DNA of 64,000 nt from Roseiarcus sp036513315. GTDB taxonomy: Bacteria; Pseudomonadota; Alphaproteobacteria; Rhizobiales; Beijerinckiaceae. Numbering within the stretch: the first letter of the stretch is position 1; each line of letters begins with the position of its first letter. The translations under genes and the position numbers were made by a program. The notes under the pieces were generated by a model. The model was not told where the DNA came from and made no database searches. It saw nothing but the letters and a program-made list of their open reading frames with translations. The stretch spans positions 1-64,000 of the forward strand of contig DATBZF010000127.1 in assembly GCA_036513315.1 (NCBI GenBank), read 5' to 3'. This document shows, in pieces, positions 22,517 to 31,309 of the stretch.

Positions 22517-24475
22517 TCAACTTGCTGGCGACAGGGCGGCGGGCGCGGCGAATCGCGACGCCGTCGCCTCCGAGGACTGGCAGGCTTGCACGCAAAAATC
22601 GACAGCTTCGCGCAGCGTCCCGATCGTCTGATCCGCCCGCGCCGCTTCCGCAGTCGCGCTGAGTTCGGCGCTTCCCCACAGGCAAACTGCTATCGGCAGG
22701 TTCGGGAATTTTTTTCTTAACCGACGCACCGAATAGCGAATGGAAGCCAAACCCTGATGATCGAGATAGAAAATGCAAATGGCCTTAACGCCGTCGGCGT
22801 TCAATCCAAAAATGCCGCTTGTCGTCAACGCTTGCGGACCGGCGCCGCGCGCCGCGATGTTTCTGCGTTCGAGCAATTGAATCAAAATGGCGCAAGCGGC
22901 TTGATCGAGCGGCGTGCGCCCTGCGAGGCATAAAGCTGATCCTTGTACAATCTCAGATGCCGCTTCGTTCGCCGAAACCTCCGGATCTGGCTTCGCCCCG
23001 ACCGGCGGCTTGGCCGCGGCGTCTTTGCTTTCCGTCGGCGATTCGACATGGTCGGAAAGGTCGGCGACGACATGCTCAACAGACTCGCATACTTCGATCT
23101 GCCGGCTGTTTTCCAGGGCTCCGCGCAAAACGTCGATTTGCGCCAGCGCCAGAGCGGGAAGCGCTACTTCCTCGTAATAGCCGAGGAGCGACATGTTTTT
23201 GAGAAGCCCCTCGGCCTGGAACGCCACTTCGTCGGGGTCGGACGCCAGAATGCGCTGATAGAAGCTTTGCACCGGCGACAGCGGAGGCTGGTCGCCAAGC
23301 AGGAGCTCAATGAAATTCAGGCTTTCAACATGTCGGCCGAGCACCACCAGGCACGCGGTGATCGGCGTTGAAAGGAGCAACCCCGTCGGGCCCCAAATCA
23401 GTGTCCAGAATGCGGCGGCGATGACAACGGCCAGCGGCGACAGCCCGGTCGTATGGCCAAACAACAGGGGCTCCACGAATTGCCCCATCGCCGTTTCCAA
23501 AATCACGAATAGCACGGCCGTTTCGACCGCCATGCCCCAGCCCGGATCGACCGCCGCCGCCAATGCGAGAGGAAACGCCGCCGCGATGAAGGCGCCAATA
23601 TACGGAACGAAACGCAAGACCGCCCCGACGATCCCCCATAGAATCGGGTTGGGTACGCCGATGACGCTTAAGCCTAGCGCGATGGCGAGCCCAAAGACGG
23701 CATTGAGACCGGTCAAGGCGAGGAAATAGCGGCTCAAGCGACCCGCTGCGTCGTCGAGGGCCTTGGTGGTTCGATGAAGGTCATGCGCGCCAACCAACCC
23801 GATGAAGCGATCGCGCAGGTCGGTGCGCTGCAGAAGAATCAAAATCACGAAGACGATCACGATCGCCGTCGTCGCCAGCGGGGGCAACAGCGCTGACAGA
23901 ACGCTTCTCAGGATCTGAACCGGGCCGGGCGCAGGTTCATGCACTTCCACCTGCATGAGGGGTTGATCCGGCGGCGGCGGAGTCGCCGTCATCGTGGGCG
24001 CAACCGGCGGCGGCGGGGCTGCCGGCTTGCCAAAATTGGCGTTCAGGCCGTGCAACGCGTCGGCGGCCCTCTCCACAATGCTCTCGCCAAAGCCGGAGCT
24101 TTTCAGAACCTCAAGTTTTTTGCCGATGACGACTTGATACTCCGGCAGGTTGTCGGCGAGCAGCGCAATTTGCTTGCCGATGATAGCGCCGAGGCCGACG
24201 AGAATTGCGAACGCCAGAGAAACGGCGAAGAGAACCGACGCGGTTTTTCCGATATGCAGCCGCGTCAACGCGACGACGACGGGCGCCAGCACAAAACTCA
24301 ACAAAACCGCCAGAGCGATTGGGACAAGGACGTCGTGCCCAAAATATAGCGCGGCAATGACGGCCGCGACGATTATCGCGGTGTCGGTCGCCTGCGCGCG
24401 CCTTCCCAATTCGGCGCGTGGTCCGATAAATGGACCCTTGGCATCCGCGGATTCCTCGATTTCAAATCCCGCCAT
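22517..24475 (-). CDS. AI-2E family permease with a long cytoplasmic C-terminal region
   Basis: A 652-residue protein. Residues about 30-400 form the PerM/AI-2E transporter core with 7-8 membrane helices: paired N-terminal helices, a long periplasmic-like insertion (about 110-190), then VILILLQRTDLRDRF, and IGAFIAAAFPLALAA and TGLLLSTPITACLVVLGRHVE near the end. A C-terminal soluble region of about 250 residues follows, with YYEEVALPALALAQ and a Rossmann-like stretch (DGVKAICIFYLDHQGLASIRY) that suggests a regulatory or ligand-binding domain. Family members move autoinducer-2 or ions; the substrate here is unknown. ATG 24475 (MAGFEIEES) is chosen over 24490. Confidence 0.85.
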   Translation of the reverse strand: MAGFEIEESADAKGPFIGPRAELGRRAQATDTAIIVAAVIAALYFGHDVLVPIALAVLLSFVLAPVVVALTRLHIGKTASVLFAVSLAFAILVGLGAIIGKQIALLADNLPEYQVVIGKKLEVLKSSGFGESIVERAADALHGLNANFGKPAAPPPPVAPTMTATPPPPDQPLMQVEVHEPAPGPVQILRSVLSALLPPLATTAIVIVFVILILLQRTDLRDRFIGLVGAHDLHRTTKALDDAAGRLSRYFLALTGLNAVFGLAIALGLSVIGVPNPILWGIVGAVLRFVPYIGAFIAAAFPLALAAAVDPGWGMAVETAVLFVILETAMGQFVEPLLFGHTTGLSPLAVVIAAAFWTLIWGPTGLLLSTPITACLVVLGRHVESLNFIELLLGDQPPLSPVQSFYQRILASDPDEVAFQAEGLLKNMSLLGYYEEVALPALALAQIDVLRGALENSRQIEVCESVEHVVADLSDHVESPTESKDAAAKPPVGAKPDPEVSANEAASEIVQGSALCLAGRTPLDQAACAILIQLLERRNIAARGAGPQALTTSGIFGLNADGVKAICIFYLDHQGLASIRYSVRRLRKKFPNLPIAVCLWGSAELSATAEAARADQTIGTLREAVDFCVQACQSSEATASRFAAPAALSPAS

Positions 24476-24758
24476 ATTCGCCGCGCGCAAGAAGGAGCCG
24501 GGAGTTCACGCCCCCAGGGCACAACGCGCGGAGGCCAGCATGGTTGCGCGGCGCGCGCAGGCGATTGACGGCGCGTGGCGATGCTTGTCCGGTCCTATTC
24601 GCGACGCCCACGCGAAGCTGTGGAGGGGAATGGCGATATGACGCTGGAGACAGAACAAGCGCTTTCGCATCCCGTAATCTCATCCTGCCATTCGGGCCGC
24701 CTATACCCCGCATGGCCAAAGGGCCGCCGGCGAGACTCCATGCTCCCGGCGGCTCGCA

Positions 24759-24998
24759 TCACGTTTCCTGGCGGCAATCGGCGGCGGCGCGCACGACCAG
24801 TTCACGGCTGACAAAGCAGATTTGATCAAGCGCTTCGATGACGCCGGGCCTCTCCAGCCAGGGGACGGTTTCGTCATATCCCTCGTCGATGATCGCTTGC
24901 TCGATCGACGCAAAATCGGCATATCGGCCGCTTCGCGCAAGCTCATAGGCGCGATGTCCGACATAAGGGAGAGCGAGCCGCTGTTCGGATTCCTGCAT
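24759..24998 (-). CDS. Small conserved-looking hypothetical protein
   Basis: A 79-residue soluble protein with a balanced composition: YVGHRAYELARSGRYADFASIEQAIIDEG, then WLERPGVIEALDQICFVSREL. The helical pattern is typical of small regulatory or adaptor proteins in rhizobia, but no named family is recognised. The ATG at 24998 is chosen because the upstream extension (to 25049) is arginine-rich and lacks this character. A weak AGGCGG precedes it. The gap of 283 bases to the AI-2E gene downstream holds nothing clear. Confidence 0.65.
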   Translation of the reverse strand: MQESEQRLALPYVGHRAYELARSGRYADFASIEQAIIDEGYDETVPWLERPGVIEALDQICFVSRELVVRAAADCRQET

Positions 24999-25157
24999 GG
25001 GCCGCCTCCAAGTTTCACGCCGTTGCCTTCGAGAGGAGATTTCTAGCAATCCGTCATCTCGAATCGATGACAGAATCGGGGCTTTTTCTTCACGTTCGAG
25101 TCATCGCGCGCCGCGGCGTGGTCGCCTATCGAAAGCCGTAAACAACATCGCGCGGAC

Positions 25158-25182
25158 GGAACTTTTCTTCAAAATAGGCATT
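25158..25182 (+). promoter_or_regulatory. Candidate EcfG general-stress promoter
   Basis: GGAAC (25158-25162), a 16-base spacer and CATT (25179-25182) match the alphaproteobacterial EcfG consensus GGAAC-N16/17-CGTT at all but one position. It lies 38 bases before the DUF3309 start codon. Confidence 0.45.
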
Positions 25183-25219
25183 TGACCCGCATTGGCTTCT
25201 GAACAGGAGGCGTCTGGCA

Positions 25220-25372
25220 ATGCGTTTAATCCTTCTTATTATTCTGATCATTCTAGTGGTCGGCGCGCTCCCATCGTGGCCCTATAGCGCGGGTTGGGGC
25301 TATTATCCGTCCGGCGGGCTCGGCACGATTCTGGTGATCCTCATTATTCTGGCGCTGGTCGGCGTTATCTAG
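25220..25372 (+). CDS. DUF3309 family small membrane protein
   Basis: A 50-residue protein of two hydrophobic helices around a short aromatic/Gly loop: MRLILLIILIILVVGALPSW, then PYSAGWGYYPSGGLG, then ILVILIILALVGVI. The ALPxWPYSxGWGYxPSGG centre is the hallmark of DUF3309, found widely in alphaproteobacteria and often stress-induced. A perfect AGGAGG lies nine bases before the ATG. A candidate EcfG promoter is directly upstream. Function is unknown. Confidence 0.85.
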   Translation: MRLILLIILIILVVGALPSWPYSAGWGYYPSGGLGTILVILIILALVGVI

Positions 25373-25508
25373 CGTTCCACCAACGCAGTCGCCCGAAGAG
25401 GCGGCGCGCATCGGCGACCGCCGCTTCTTGGCCGTGCGCGGCCGGTTGAACTCCTCGAGAATTTCGCGCATGGGGATGGGAGAACCCGCCTGCCGCCGAG
25501 GCCTTGTG

Positions 25509-26744
25509 ATGAGCGATTCTTCTGTCGTCATTGTTGGGGCCGGCCATGCCGGCGTCCAGGTTGCGGCGAGCTTACGCGAAGAAGGTTTCGTAGGCGCCGT
25601 GACGTTGTTGTCGGCGGAGCCGCATTTGCCGTATCAGCGGCCGCCTCTTTCCAAGGCCTTTCTGAAAGGCGCGATGGAAGCGGACGGCCTCCCCCTGCGG
25701 GCGGCGCAATTCTATCAGGATAAGGGCGTCGATCTCGTGCTCGGCGAGGAAGCGACGTACATCGACCGAAGCGCGCGATGCGTCGAACTCGCCTCGGGCC
25801 GGCGCCTCGCCTATGGCCATCTCGTGCTCGCCACCGGCGCGAGACAGCGCCCCCTCGTCGCCCCTGGAATCGATCTTGAGGGGGTTCTCGTGTTGCGTGA
25901 CCTCACCGACGCGCGGGGGTTGCGTGAGCGGCTTGGGTCGGCGCGGCGCATCGTCGTCGTGGGCGCCGGCTTCATCGGGTTGGAGATCGCCGCGACAGCG
26001 ACGAGCCTTGGCGGCGAAGTGACGATCGTCGAAGTCGCCCCAAGGCCGCTCGGGCGTGCGGTCTCCCCGGCGACCTCCGACTTCTTCCTGGAGGCGCACC
26101 AGGCGTTTGGCGCGCGCATCCTGCTTGGCGTCGGCGTCGTGGCGCTGCATGGACAAAACGGCCGGGTGACGGAAGTCGAACTATCGGACGGCGCTATTTT
26201 GCCGGCCGACCTCGCCATAATCGGCATCGGCGTGTTGCCGGAGGATGGGCTGGCGCGCCGATCGGGGCTGGCCTGCGACAATGGCGTTGTCGTCAACGAA
26301 CATCTCGAAACGTCTGATCCGCTGATCTCGGCGGTCGGCGATTGCGCAATTTTCCCCAGTCCTTTCGTCGGCTTCCCGGTCCGGCTCGAATCGGTGCAGA
26401 ACGCCGTCGATCAGGCCCGCTGCGTCGCGCGCCGCATTGTCGGCAAGCCTGAGCCCTATGCGGCGCTGCCATGGTTCTGGAGCGACCAGGGCGACCTCAA
26501 GCTGCAGATCGTCGGGCTCTCCCATGGCTGCGACGAATGGGTCGTGCGCGGCGATCCGCGGACGAGGGCCTTTTCGGTGTTCGGCTTTCGCGGCGGCGAA
26601 CTGGCGGCGGTGGAGACGGTCAACCGTCCCGGCGACCATATGGCGGCCCGACGGATCATCGGCGCCAGGCTGCCACTATCGCCCGAACAGGCCGCCAGCC
26701 TCGAATTCGACCTCAGGAAGCTTGCCGCTTCAGCGCCCAAATGA
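25509..26744 (+). CDS. FAD-dependent ferredoxin/rubredoxin reductase
   Basis: A 411-residue flavoprotein that should pass electrons from NAD(P)H to a ferredoxin-type partner, as in rhodocoxin or putidaredoxin reductases. It has the FAD motif VIVGAGHAGVQVA at the N terminus, LPYQRPPLSKAFL, ATGARQRPL, a second dinucleotide motif VVVGAGFIGLEIA, the GIGVLPE and SAVGDCAIF segments, and the reductase C-terminal domain with PWFWSDQGDLKLQIVG. The ATG at 25509 fits the family; a longer frame starts at 25428. No ferredoxin or P450 gene is adjacent, so its partner is elsewhere. Confidence 0.9.
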   Translation: MSDSSVVIVGAGHAGVQVAASLREEGFVGAVTLLSAEPHLPYQRPPLSKAFLKGAMEADGLPLRAAQFYQDKGVDLVLGEEATYIDRSARCVELASGRRLAYGHLVLATGARQRPLVAPGIDLEGVLVLRDLTDARGLRERLGSARRIVVVGAGFIGLEIAATATSLGGEVTIVEVAPRPLGRAVSPATSDFFLEAHQAFGARILLGVGVVALHGQNGRVTEVELSDGAILPADLAIIGIGVLPEDGLARRSGLACDNGVVVNEHLETSDPLISAVGDCAIFPSPFVGFPVRLESVQNAVDQARCVARRIVGKPEPYAALPWFWSDQGDLKLQIVGLSHGCDEWVVRGDPRTRAFSVFGFRGGELAAVETVNRPGDHMAARRIIGARLPLSPEQAASLEFDLRKLAASAPK

Positions 26745-26798
26745 CGCAAAGCCAGGGCGCCGCCCCGCGGCCTCTCGCACAGCCTTGCAATCGGCGGC

Positions 26799-27671
26799 TC
26801 AGCCGCCCGCGGCGCCTTCGATCGCCGCGCCCCATGAACCCCAGACATAAATGCAGGAGAACAGAAACAGCCAGACGACGTCGACGAAATGCCAGTACCA
26901 GGCGGCGAATTCGAAGCCGAGATGCTGTTTCGGCGTGAACTGGCCGGCGTTGGCGCGCACCAGACAAACGATCAGGAAGATCGTGCCGATCAAAACATGC
27001 GCGCCGTGAAAGCCCGTCGCCATGAAGAAGGTCGCGCCATAAATGCTGTTGGAAAACGCAAACGGCGCATGAGCGTATTCCCACGCCTGAACGCAGGTGA
27101 AGGTCGCGCCTAGCAGGATGGTCAGCAGAAGCCCGAGCTTCAGGCCTTTGCGATCGTTATGCAACAAGGCGTGATGCGCCCAGGTCACGGTCGTGCCCGA
27201 GGTCAGCAGGATCAGCGTATTGAGCAGGGGCAGGTTGAGCGGATCGAGAACCTCGGTGCCCTTGGGCGGCCACATGCCGCCGGTGAAGGCGACGCGCGCA
27301 TATTGAATCTTCTCGTCGGTGAAGAGCGATGCGTCGAAAAAGGCCCAGAACCAGGCGACGAAGAACATCACTTCCGAAGCGATGAACAGGATCATCCCGT
27401 AGCGGTGGCTGAGCTGGACGACCCTGGTATGGTCGCCGGTTTCCGCTTCATGGATGACGTCGTGCCACCAGGCGGCCATCACGTATAGAACGCCAGCAAA
27501 GCCGAGAACGAGGACGAAGGGGCCAAGCTTCAGTCCGCCGATCGTCAGAGCCTTCATCGACATGATAAGGCCGACGGCGGTCAGGAACGCGAAGATAGAG
27601 CCAATGATCGGCCACGGGCTCGGATTTACGAGATGATAATCGTGATGCGGCTTCGCATGGGCGTCGGCCAT
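26799..27671 (-). CDS. ctaE: Cytochrome c oxidase subunit III
   Basis: Inner-membrane subunit of the aa3-type terminal oxidase, 290 residues with seven predicted helices. Characteristic segments are HHDYHLVNPSPWPI at the N terminus, the WWHDVIHE and HTRVVQLSHRYGM region, ASEVMFFVAWFWAFFD, and the C-terminal HVLIGTIFLIVCLVRA and WYWHFVDVVWLFLF. It is last in the cta cluster on the minus strand, 100 bases after ctaG. The DUF983 and surf1 genes that often follow in relatives are missing; instead a convergent flavoprotein gene ends 54 bases away. Confidence 0.96.
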   Translation of the reverse strand: MADAHAKPHHDYHLVNPSPWPIIGSIFAFLTAVGLIMSMKALTIGGLKLGPFVLVLGFAGVLYVMAAWWHDVIHEAETGDHTRVVQLSHRYGMILFIASEVMFFVAWFWAFFDASLFTDEKIQYARVAFTGGMWPPKGTEVLDPLNLPLLNTLILLTSGTTVTWAHHALLHNDRKGLKLGLLLTILLGATFTCVQAWEYAHAPFAFSNSIYGATFFMATGFHGAHVLIGTIFLIVCLVRANAGQFTPKQHLGFEFAAWYWHFVDVVWLFLFSCIYVWGSWGAAIEGAAGG

Positions 27672-27771
27672 TAGCTTCCCCTATCCTGGAACCGTCACTC
27701 GCGGCCGGGCATTTCAGCATGCCCGATTTGCATCCTTTGGCCAATCCCGTCAAGGCGGCGATTCGCCACTC

Positions 27772-28380
27772 CTACAATCGCGATTCACCCTTGCGGACCT
27801 CGGGCGCCGATGCGACCGGCTTGCTGGAATCGGGCGCGGCGAATAGCGTATAGGACAAGGTTATTTCCTCGACCCGGTTGAGCGTCTCATCCTGCTCGAG
27901 TTTGGGATCGAGGAAGAACACGACGGGCAATTCGGCGGTCTCGTCGGGGCCCAAATGCTGCTCGCTGAAGCAGAAGCAGGAAATCTTATCGAAATAGGCG
28001 CCCGCGACCCCGGGGCTGACATTATAAACCGCGGTCGCCGCTGTTTCGTGGGCGACGCGGTTGTGGACTTTGAAATAGACCGTCGCCGTGGCGCCTGTGC
28101 GGAGCCGAACTGACGCCGTCTCGGCTTCAAATGTCCAGGGAAGGCCCGGCGCGACATTGGCGTCGAGGCGGACGGTCAGCATGCGCTGCCCCTTCAGCGC
28201 GGGTGCCTCCGTCGCAACCTGCGTCGTGCCGGCAAAGCCGGTGGCGCGGCAAAACAGGAAATAAAGAGGCACGGCGGCGTAAGCCGCGCCGACCATCGCC
28301 AGGGCGACCACGACCGCGCCGGCCGCGACCAGATGATTGCGCGCTGCTTTGGCTTGTGGAGTTTTCTCGCGCCCGTTCAT
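27772..28380 (-). CDS. ctaG: Cytochrome c oxidase copper-delivery protein CtaG (Cox11)
   Basis: Membrane-anchored copper chaperone that inserts CuB into subunit I. The 202-residue protein has one N-terminal helix (about 17-38), YFLFCRATGFAGTTQ, and the copper-binding CFCFSEQHLGPDE near residue 130, followed by the Ig-like domain ending in VEEITLSYTLF. Length and layout match Cox11/CtaG. Its start is just after the 55-residue coxF frame, with which it is probably co-translated. Confidence 0.95.
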   Translation of the reverse strand: MNGREKTPQAKAARNHLVAAGAVVVALAMVGAAYAAVPLYFLFCRATGFAGTTQVATEAPALKGQRMLTVRLDANVAPGLPWTFEAETASVRLRTGATATVYFKVHNRVAHETAATAVYNVSPGVAGAYFDKISCFCFSEQHLGPDETAELPVVFFLDPKLEQDETLNRVEEITLSYTLFAAPDSSKPVASAPEVRKGESRL

Positions 28381-28391
28381 GCCGCTCAGCC

Positions 28392-28559
28392 CTATGGCTC
28401 CGGCCGCAAAATGCCGGGCCCCAGCTTGACGATGGTGATCGCGTAAAACAGCGCCGCCAGCAAACCGACGCTGAGGCCGATCGCCAGGTTGCGCAAGCGG
28501 CGATTGCGCAATTGGCGCGGCGTCAGGACGATTCCGTCAGCAGGCTTTTTCTCATCCAT
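28392..28559 (-). CDS. Small oxidase-associated membrane protein (CoxF-like)
   Basis: A 55-residue frame between ctaB and ctaG on the same strand: MDEKKPADGIVLTPRQLRN, then a basic RRLRN and one membrane helix (about 23-43) ending KLGPGILRPEP. A one-helix protein of this size at this exact position is usual in alphaproteobacterial cta clusters, where it is called CoxF or left hypothetical. It starts at 28559, six bases after the ctaB stop, and stops 11 bases before the ctaG start. Its role in oxidase biogenesis is inferred from context. Confidence 0.85.
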   Translation of the reverse strand: MDEKKPADGIVLTPRQLRNRRLRNLAIGLSVGLLAALFYAITIVKLGPGILRPEP

Positions 28560-28565
28560 GCGGCC

Positions 28566-29510
28566 TCACAAACCGAAACGTTCGAGCAGCCCGAAGCTAT
28601 GCTCGACGATCAAGGCCGAAAACAGCAGAAACAGATAGAGAATCGAAAACCCGAACAATTGCATCGCCGCCTTGTTGGCCAGGGCGCCCTCGCGAATCCG
28701 GAACACGCGCAAAGCCATCCACGCCATGCCCGCGCCCGCGACAATGGCCATTGCCGCGTAGAGCTCGCCGCCAACGCCCATCCGCCACGGTAAAATGCCG
28801 AGAGGGATGAGAATCAAAGTGTAAGTCAGAATTTCCAACCGCGTGCGGTTCGCGCCCTTCACGTTGGGCATCATGGGAACGCCGGCGCGCGCATAATCGC
28901 CGCTTTTGACGAGCGCCAACGCCCAGAAGTGCGGCGGAGTCCACATGAAAATGATCGCGAACAGGATCAGGCTGTCGAACGTTACGGAACCGGTTGCAAC
29001 CGCATAGCCGACGACCGGCGGCAAGGCTCCCGCCGCGCCGCCAATCACGATGTTCTGCGGCGTCGACCGTTTGAGCCACATCGTATAGACGACCACGTAG
29101 AAAAATATCGTAAAGGCGAGCAAGGCCGCCGCCAGCAGGTTGGCCGCCACCGCCAGCGTCAGTACAGCGATGAGGGCAAGCGTCAGGCCAAAGAACAGTG
29201 CTTCGCGCGGCTCGACCAACCCGGCGGGAACCGGGCGCGACCGGGTGCGCGCCATCAATGCGTCGATATCGGCGTCCCACCACATATTGAGCGCCCCCGC
29301 GGCGCCCGCCCCGACGGCGATCGCGAGAATCGAAGCGACGGCGATGACGGGATGCACATGGGTCGGCGCAACCAGCAGGCCGGCGAGCGCCGTCCAGATC
29401 ACCAAAGACATCACACGCGGCTTGAGCAACGCGAAATATTCAGCCGGACCCGCGGCATAATCGCCGATCGCGGCAGGCGATACGCTCTCGTTATGGCTGG
29501 CGATGCTCAT
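28566..29510 (-). CDS. ctaB: Protoheme IX farnesyltransferase (heme O synthase)
   Basis: Integral membrane prenyltransferase converting protoheme IX to heme O, the precursor of the heme A of the aa3 oxidase. The 314-residue protein has about nine helices and the UbiA-family Asp motif NMWWDADIDALMARTRSRPVPAG near residue 80, plus the second motif YTMWLKRSTPQNIVIGGAAGALPP. It sits between ctaD and coxF, in the order common to rhizobial clusters. Confidence 0.95.
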   Translation of the reverse strand: MSIASHNESVSPAAIGDYAAGPAEYFALLKPRVMSLVIWTALAGLLVAPTHVHPVIAVASILAIAVGAGAAGALNMWWDADIDALMARTRSRPVPAGLVEPREALFFGLTLALIAVLTLAVAANLLAAALLAFTIFFYVVVYTMWLKRSTPQNIVIGGAAGALPPVVGYAVATGSVTFDSLILFAIIFMWTPPHFWALALVKSGDYARAGVPMMPNVKGANRTRLEILTYTLILIPLGILPWRMGVGGELYAAMAIVAGAGMAWMALRVFRIREGALANKAAMQLFGFSILYLFLLFSALIVEHSFGLLERFGL

Positions 29511-29587
29511 TTACGGCGCCTCTGCGCGCTCAGCCGAAACGGCAGACGGCCGCCCATGTAGGCGGCCGCTGCGCGATGCAGCCTTGA

Positions 29588-31252
29588 TCAATGGTCCGCG
29601 CCGGTGATGCGCGGCAGGGTTTCGTAGCTGTGGAAGGCGGGCGGCGACGGCAAGGTCCATTCAAGGGTGGTTGCGCCCACGCCCCAGGGATTGTCGCCCG
29701 CGACGCGCTTCTTGGCGAAGGCTTCATAGACGAGATAGAGAAACACCAAGGTGCCAAGCCCAGCCACATAGGCGCCGATCGACGACCAGAAGTTCCACAG
29801 GGAATAGGCGTCGGGATAGTCGATGTAGCGGCGCGGCATGCCGGCCAGCCCAAGGAAGTGCTGCGGAAAGAACACCAGATTGACGCCGATGAACAGCAGC
29901 CAGAAGTGCAAATTGCCGAGCTTCTCGTTGTACATATAGCCTGTCATCTTCGGGAACCAGTAATAGAACCCCGCAAAGATCGAGAACACCGCGCCAAGCG
30001 ACATCGTGTAGTGGAAATGGGCGACGACGTAGTAGGTCTCGTGCAGCGCCCGATCGACGCCCGCATTGGCGAGCACGACGCCGGTGACGCCGCCGACGGT
30101 GAACAGGAAGATGAAGCCGATCGCCCAGATCATCGGCGTGCGCAGCGAAATCGAGCCGCCCCACATGGTCGCGATCCAGGAGAAGACCTTCACCCCGGTC
30201 GGCACGGCGATCACCATTGTCGCAAAAACGAAATAGCGTTGCGTGTTGAGAGACAGCCCGACCGTATACATGTGGTGCGCCCACACCACGAAGCCGACCG
30301 CCCCGATCGCCACCATCGCATAGACCATGCCGAGATAGCCGAAAACCGGCTTCCTGGAGAAAGTCGAAACGATCTGGCTGATGATCCCGAAGCCGGGAAG
30401 GATCAGGATGTAGACTTCCGGATGGCCAAAGAACCAGAACAGATGCTGGAACAGGATCGGATCGCCGCCGCCCGCCGGATCGAAGAAAGTCGTGTGGAAA
30501 TTGCGATCGGTCAGCAGCATCGTGATCGCGCCCGCGAGCACCGGCAGCGCCAACACCAGCAGGAAAGCGGTGACCAGCACCGACCAGGCGAACAGCGGCA
30601 TCCGATGCATGGTCATGCTGGGCGCGCGCATGTTGAAAATGGTGGTGATGAAATTGATCGCGCCGAGGATGGAGGAGGCGCCGGCCAGATGCAGCGACAG
30701 GATGACGAAATCCATTGCCGGGCCAGGCGTGCCGGCGGTCGACGAAAATGGCGGATAGAGCACCCAGCCGCCGCCAAATCCATGCATGCCGGGCGAGCCT
30801 TCGACGAACATCGAGGTGAGTAGCAGAAGGAACGAGGCGGGCAGCAGCCAGAACGAAATATTATTCATGCGCGGGAACGCCATATCCGGCGCCCCGATCA
30901 TCAACGGCACGAACCAATTGCCGAATCCGCCGATCAGCGCCGGCATCACCAGAAAGAAGATCATGATGACGCCATGGGCGGTGATGAACACATTATACAT
31001 GTTCTTGGCGGCGTCCGCCGAACTGTCTCCCGCCAGAACTCCGGAGATCACCGTGAAGACATGATTGTCCGGGTACATCAACTGCATGCGCATGGCGCCG
31101 GAAAGACCGCTGCCGATCAGGCCCGCGATCACCGCGAATATCAGGTAAAGCGTCCCGATATCCTTGTGGTTGGTCGAGTAAAGGTAACGGCGCCAGCCTG
31201 TCGGATGGGCGTGGCCTTCATCGTGATCGTGGGTCGCGGATGTCGTCGCCAT
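29588..31252 (-). CDS. ctaD: Cytochrome c oxidase subunit I
   Basis: Catalytic heme a/a3-CuB subunit of the aa3 oxidase, 554 residues and 12 helices. All key segments are present: TAHGVIMIFFLVMP (low-spin heme His), WFFGHPEVYILILPGFG (CuB His and the cross-linked His-Tyr), WAHHMYTVG (CuB His pair) and VVAHFHYTMSLGAVF (heme a3 and heme a His). The HPEVY motif together with the later YSLWNFWSSIGA places it among A-type oxidases. It follows ctaC by 57 bases and reduces oxygen with proton pumping. Confidence 0.97.
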   Translation of the reverse strand: MATTSATHDHDEGHAHPTGWRRYLYSTNHKDIGTLYLIFAVIAGLIGSGLSGAMRMQLMYPDNHVFTVISGVLAGDSSADAAKNMYNVFITAHGVIMIFFLVMPALIGGFGNWFVPLMIGAPDMAFPRMNNISFWLLPASFLLLLTSMFVEGSPGMHGFGGGWVLYPPFSSTAGTPGPAMDFVILSLHLAGASSILGAINFITTIFNMRAPSMTMHRMPLFAWSVLVTAFLLVLALPVLAGAITMLLTDRNFHTTFFDPAGGGDPILFQHLFWFFGHPEVYILILPGFGIISQIVSTFSRKPVFGYLGMVYAMVAIGAVGFVVWAHHMYTVGLSLNTQRYFVFATMVIAVPTGVKVFSWIATMWGGSISLRTPMIWAIGFIFLFTVGGVTGVVLANAGVDRALHETYYVVAHFHYTMSLGAVFSIFAGFYYWFPKMTGYMYNEKLGNLHFWLLFIGVNLVFFPQHFLGLAGMPRRYIDYPDAYSLWNFWSSIGAYVAGLGTLVFLYLVYEAFAKKRVAGDNPWGVGATTLEWTLPSPPAFHSYETLPRITGADH

Positions 31253-31309
31253 TGCTCTGATCCCTGAAGAATTCCCTGGCCGTTCGCCTCGTCGCTGACG
31301 CGCTGCCGG

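Noticed and set aside
22700..24400. Several overlapping plus-strand frames opposite the AI-2E permease
   Set aside because: The minus strand shows membrane helices and family motifs; the plus frames are shadows.
24575..24811. A 78-codon plus-strand frame between the AI-2E permease and the small hypothetical
   Set aside because: It overlaps the supported minus-strand gene and is Arg/Pro-rich without conservation signs.
29591..30823. A 410-codon plus-strand frame opposite ctaD
   Set aside because: Very rich in Arg, His, Asp and Gln with no structure-like pattern; ctaD is certain on the other strand.
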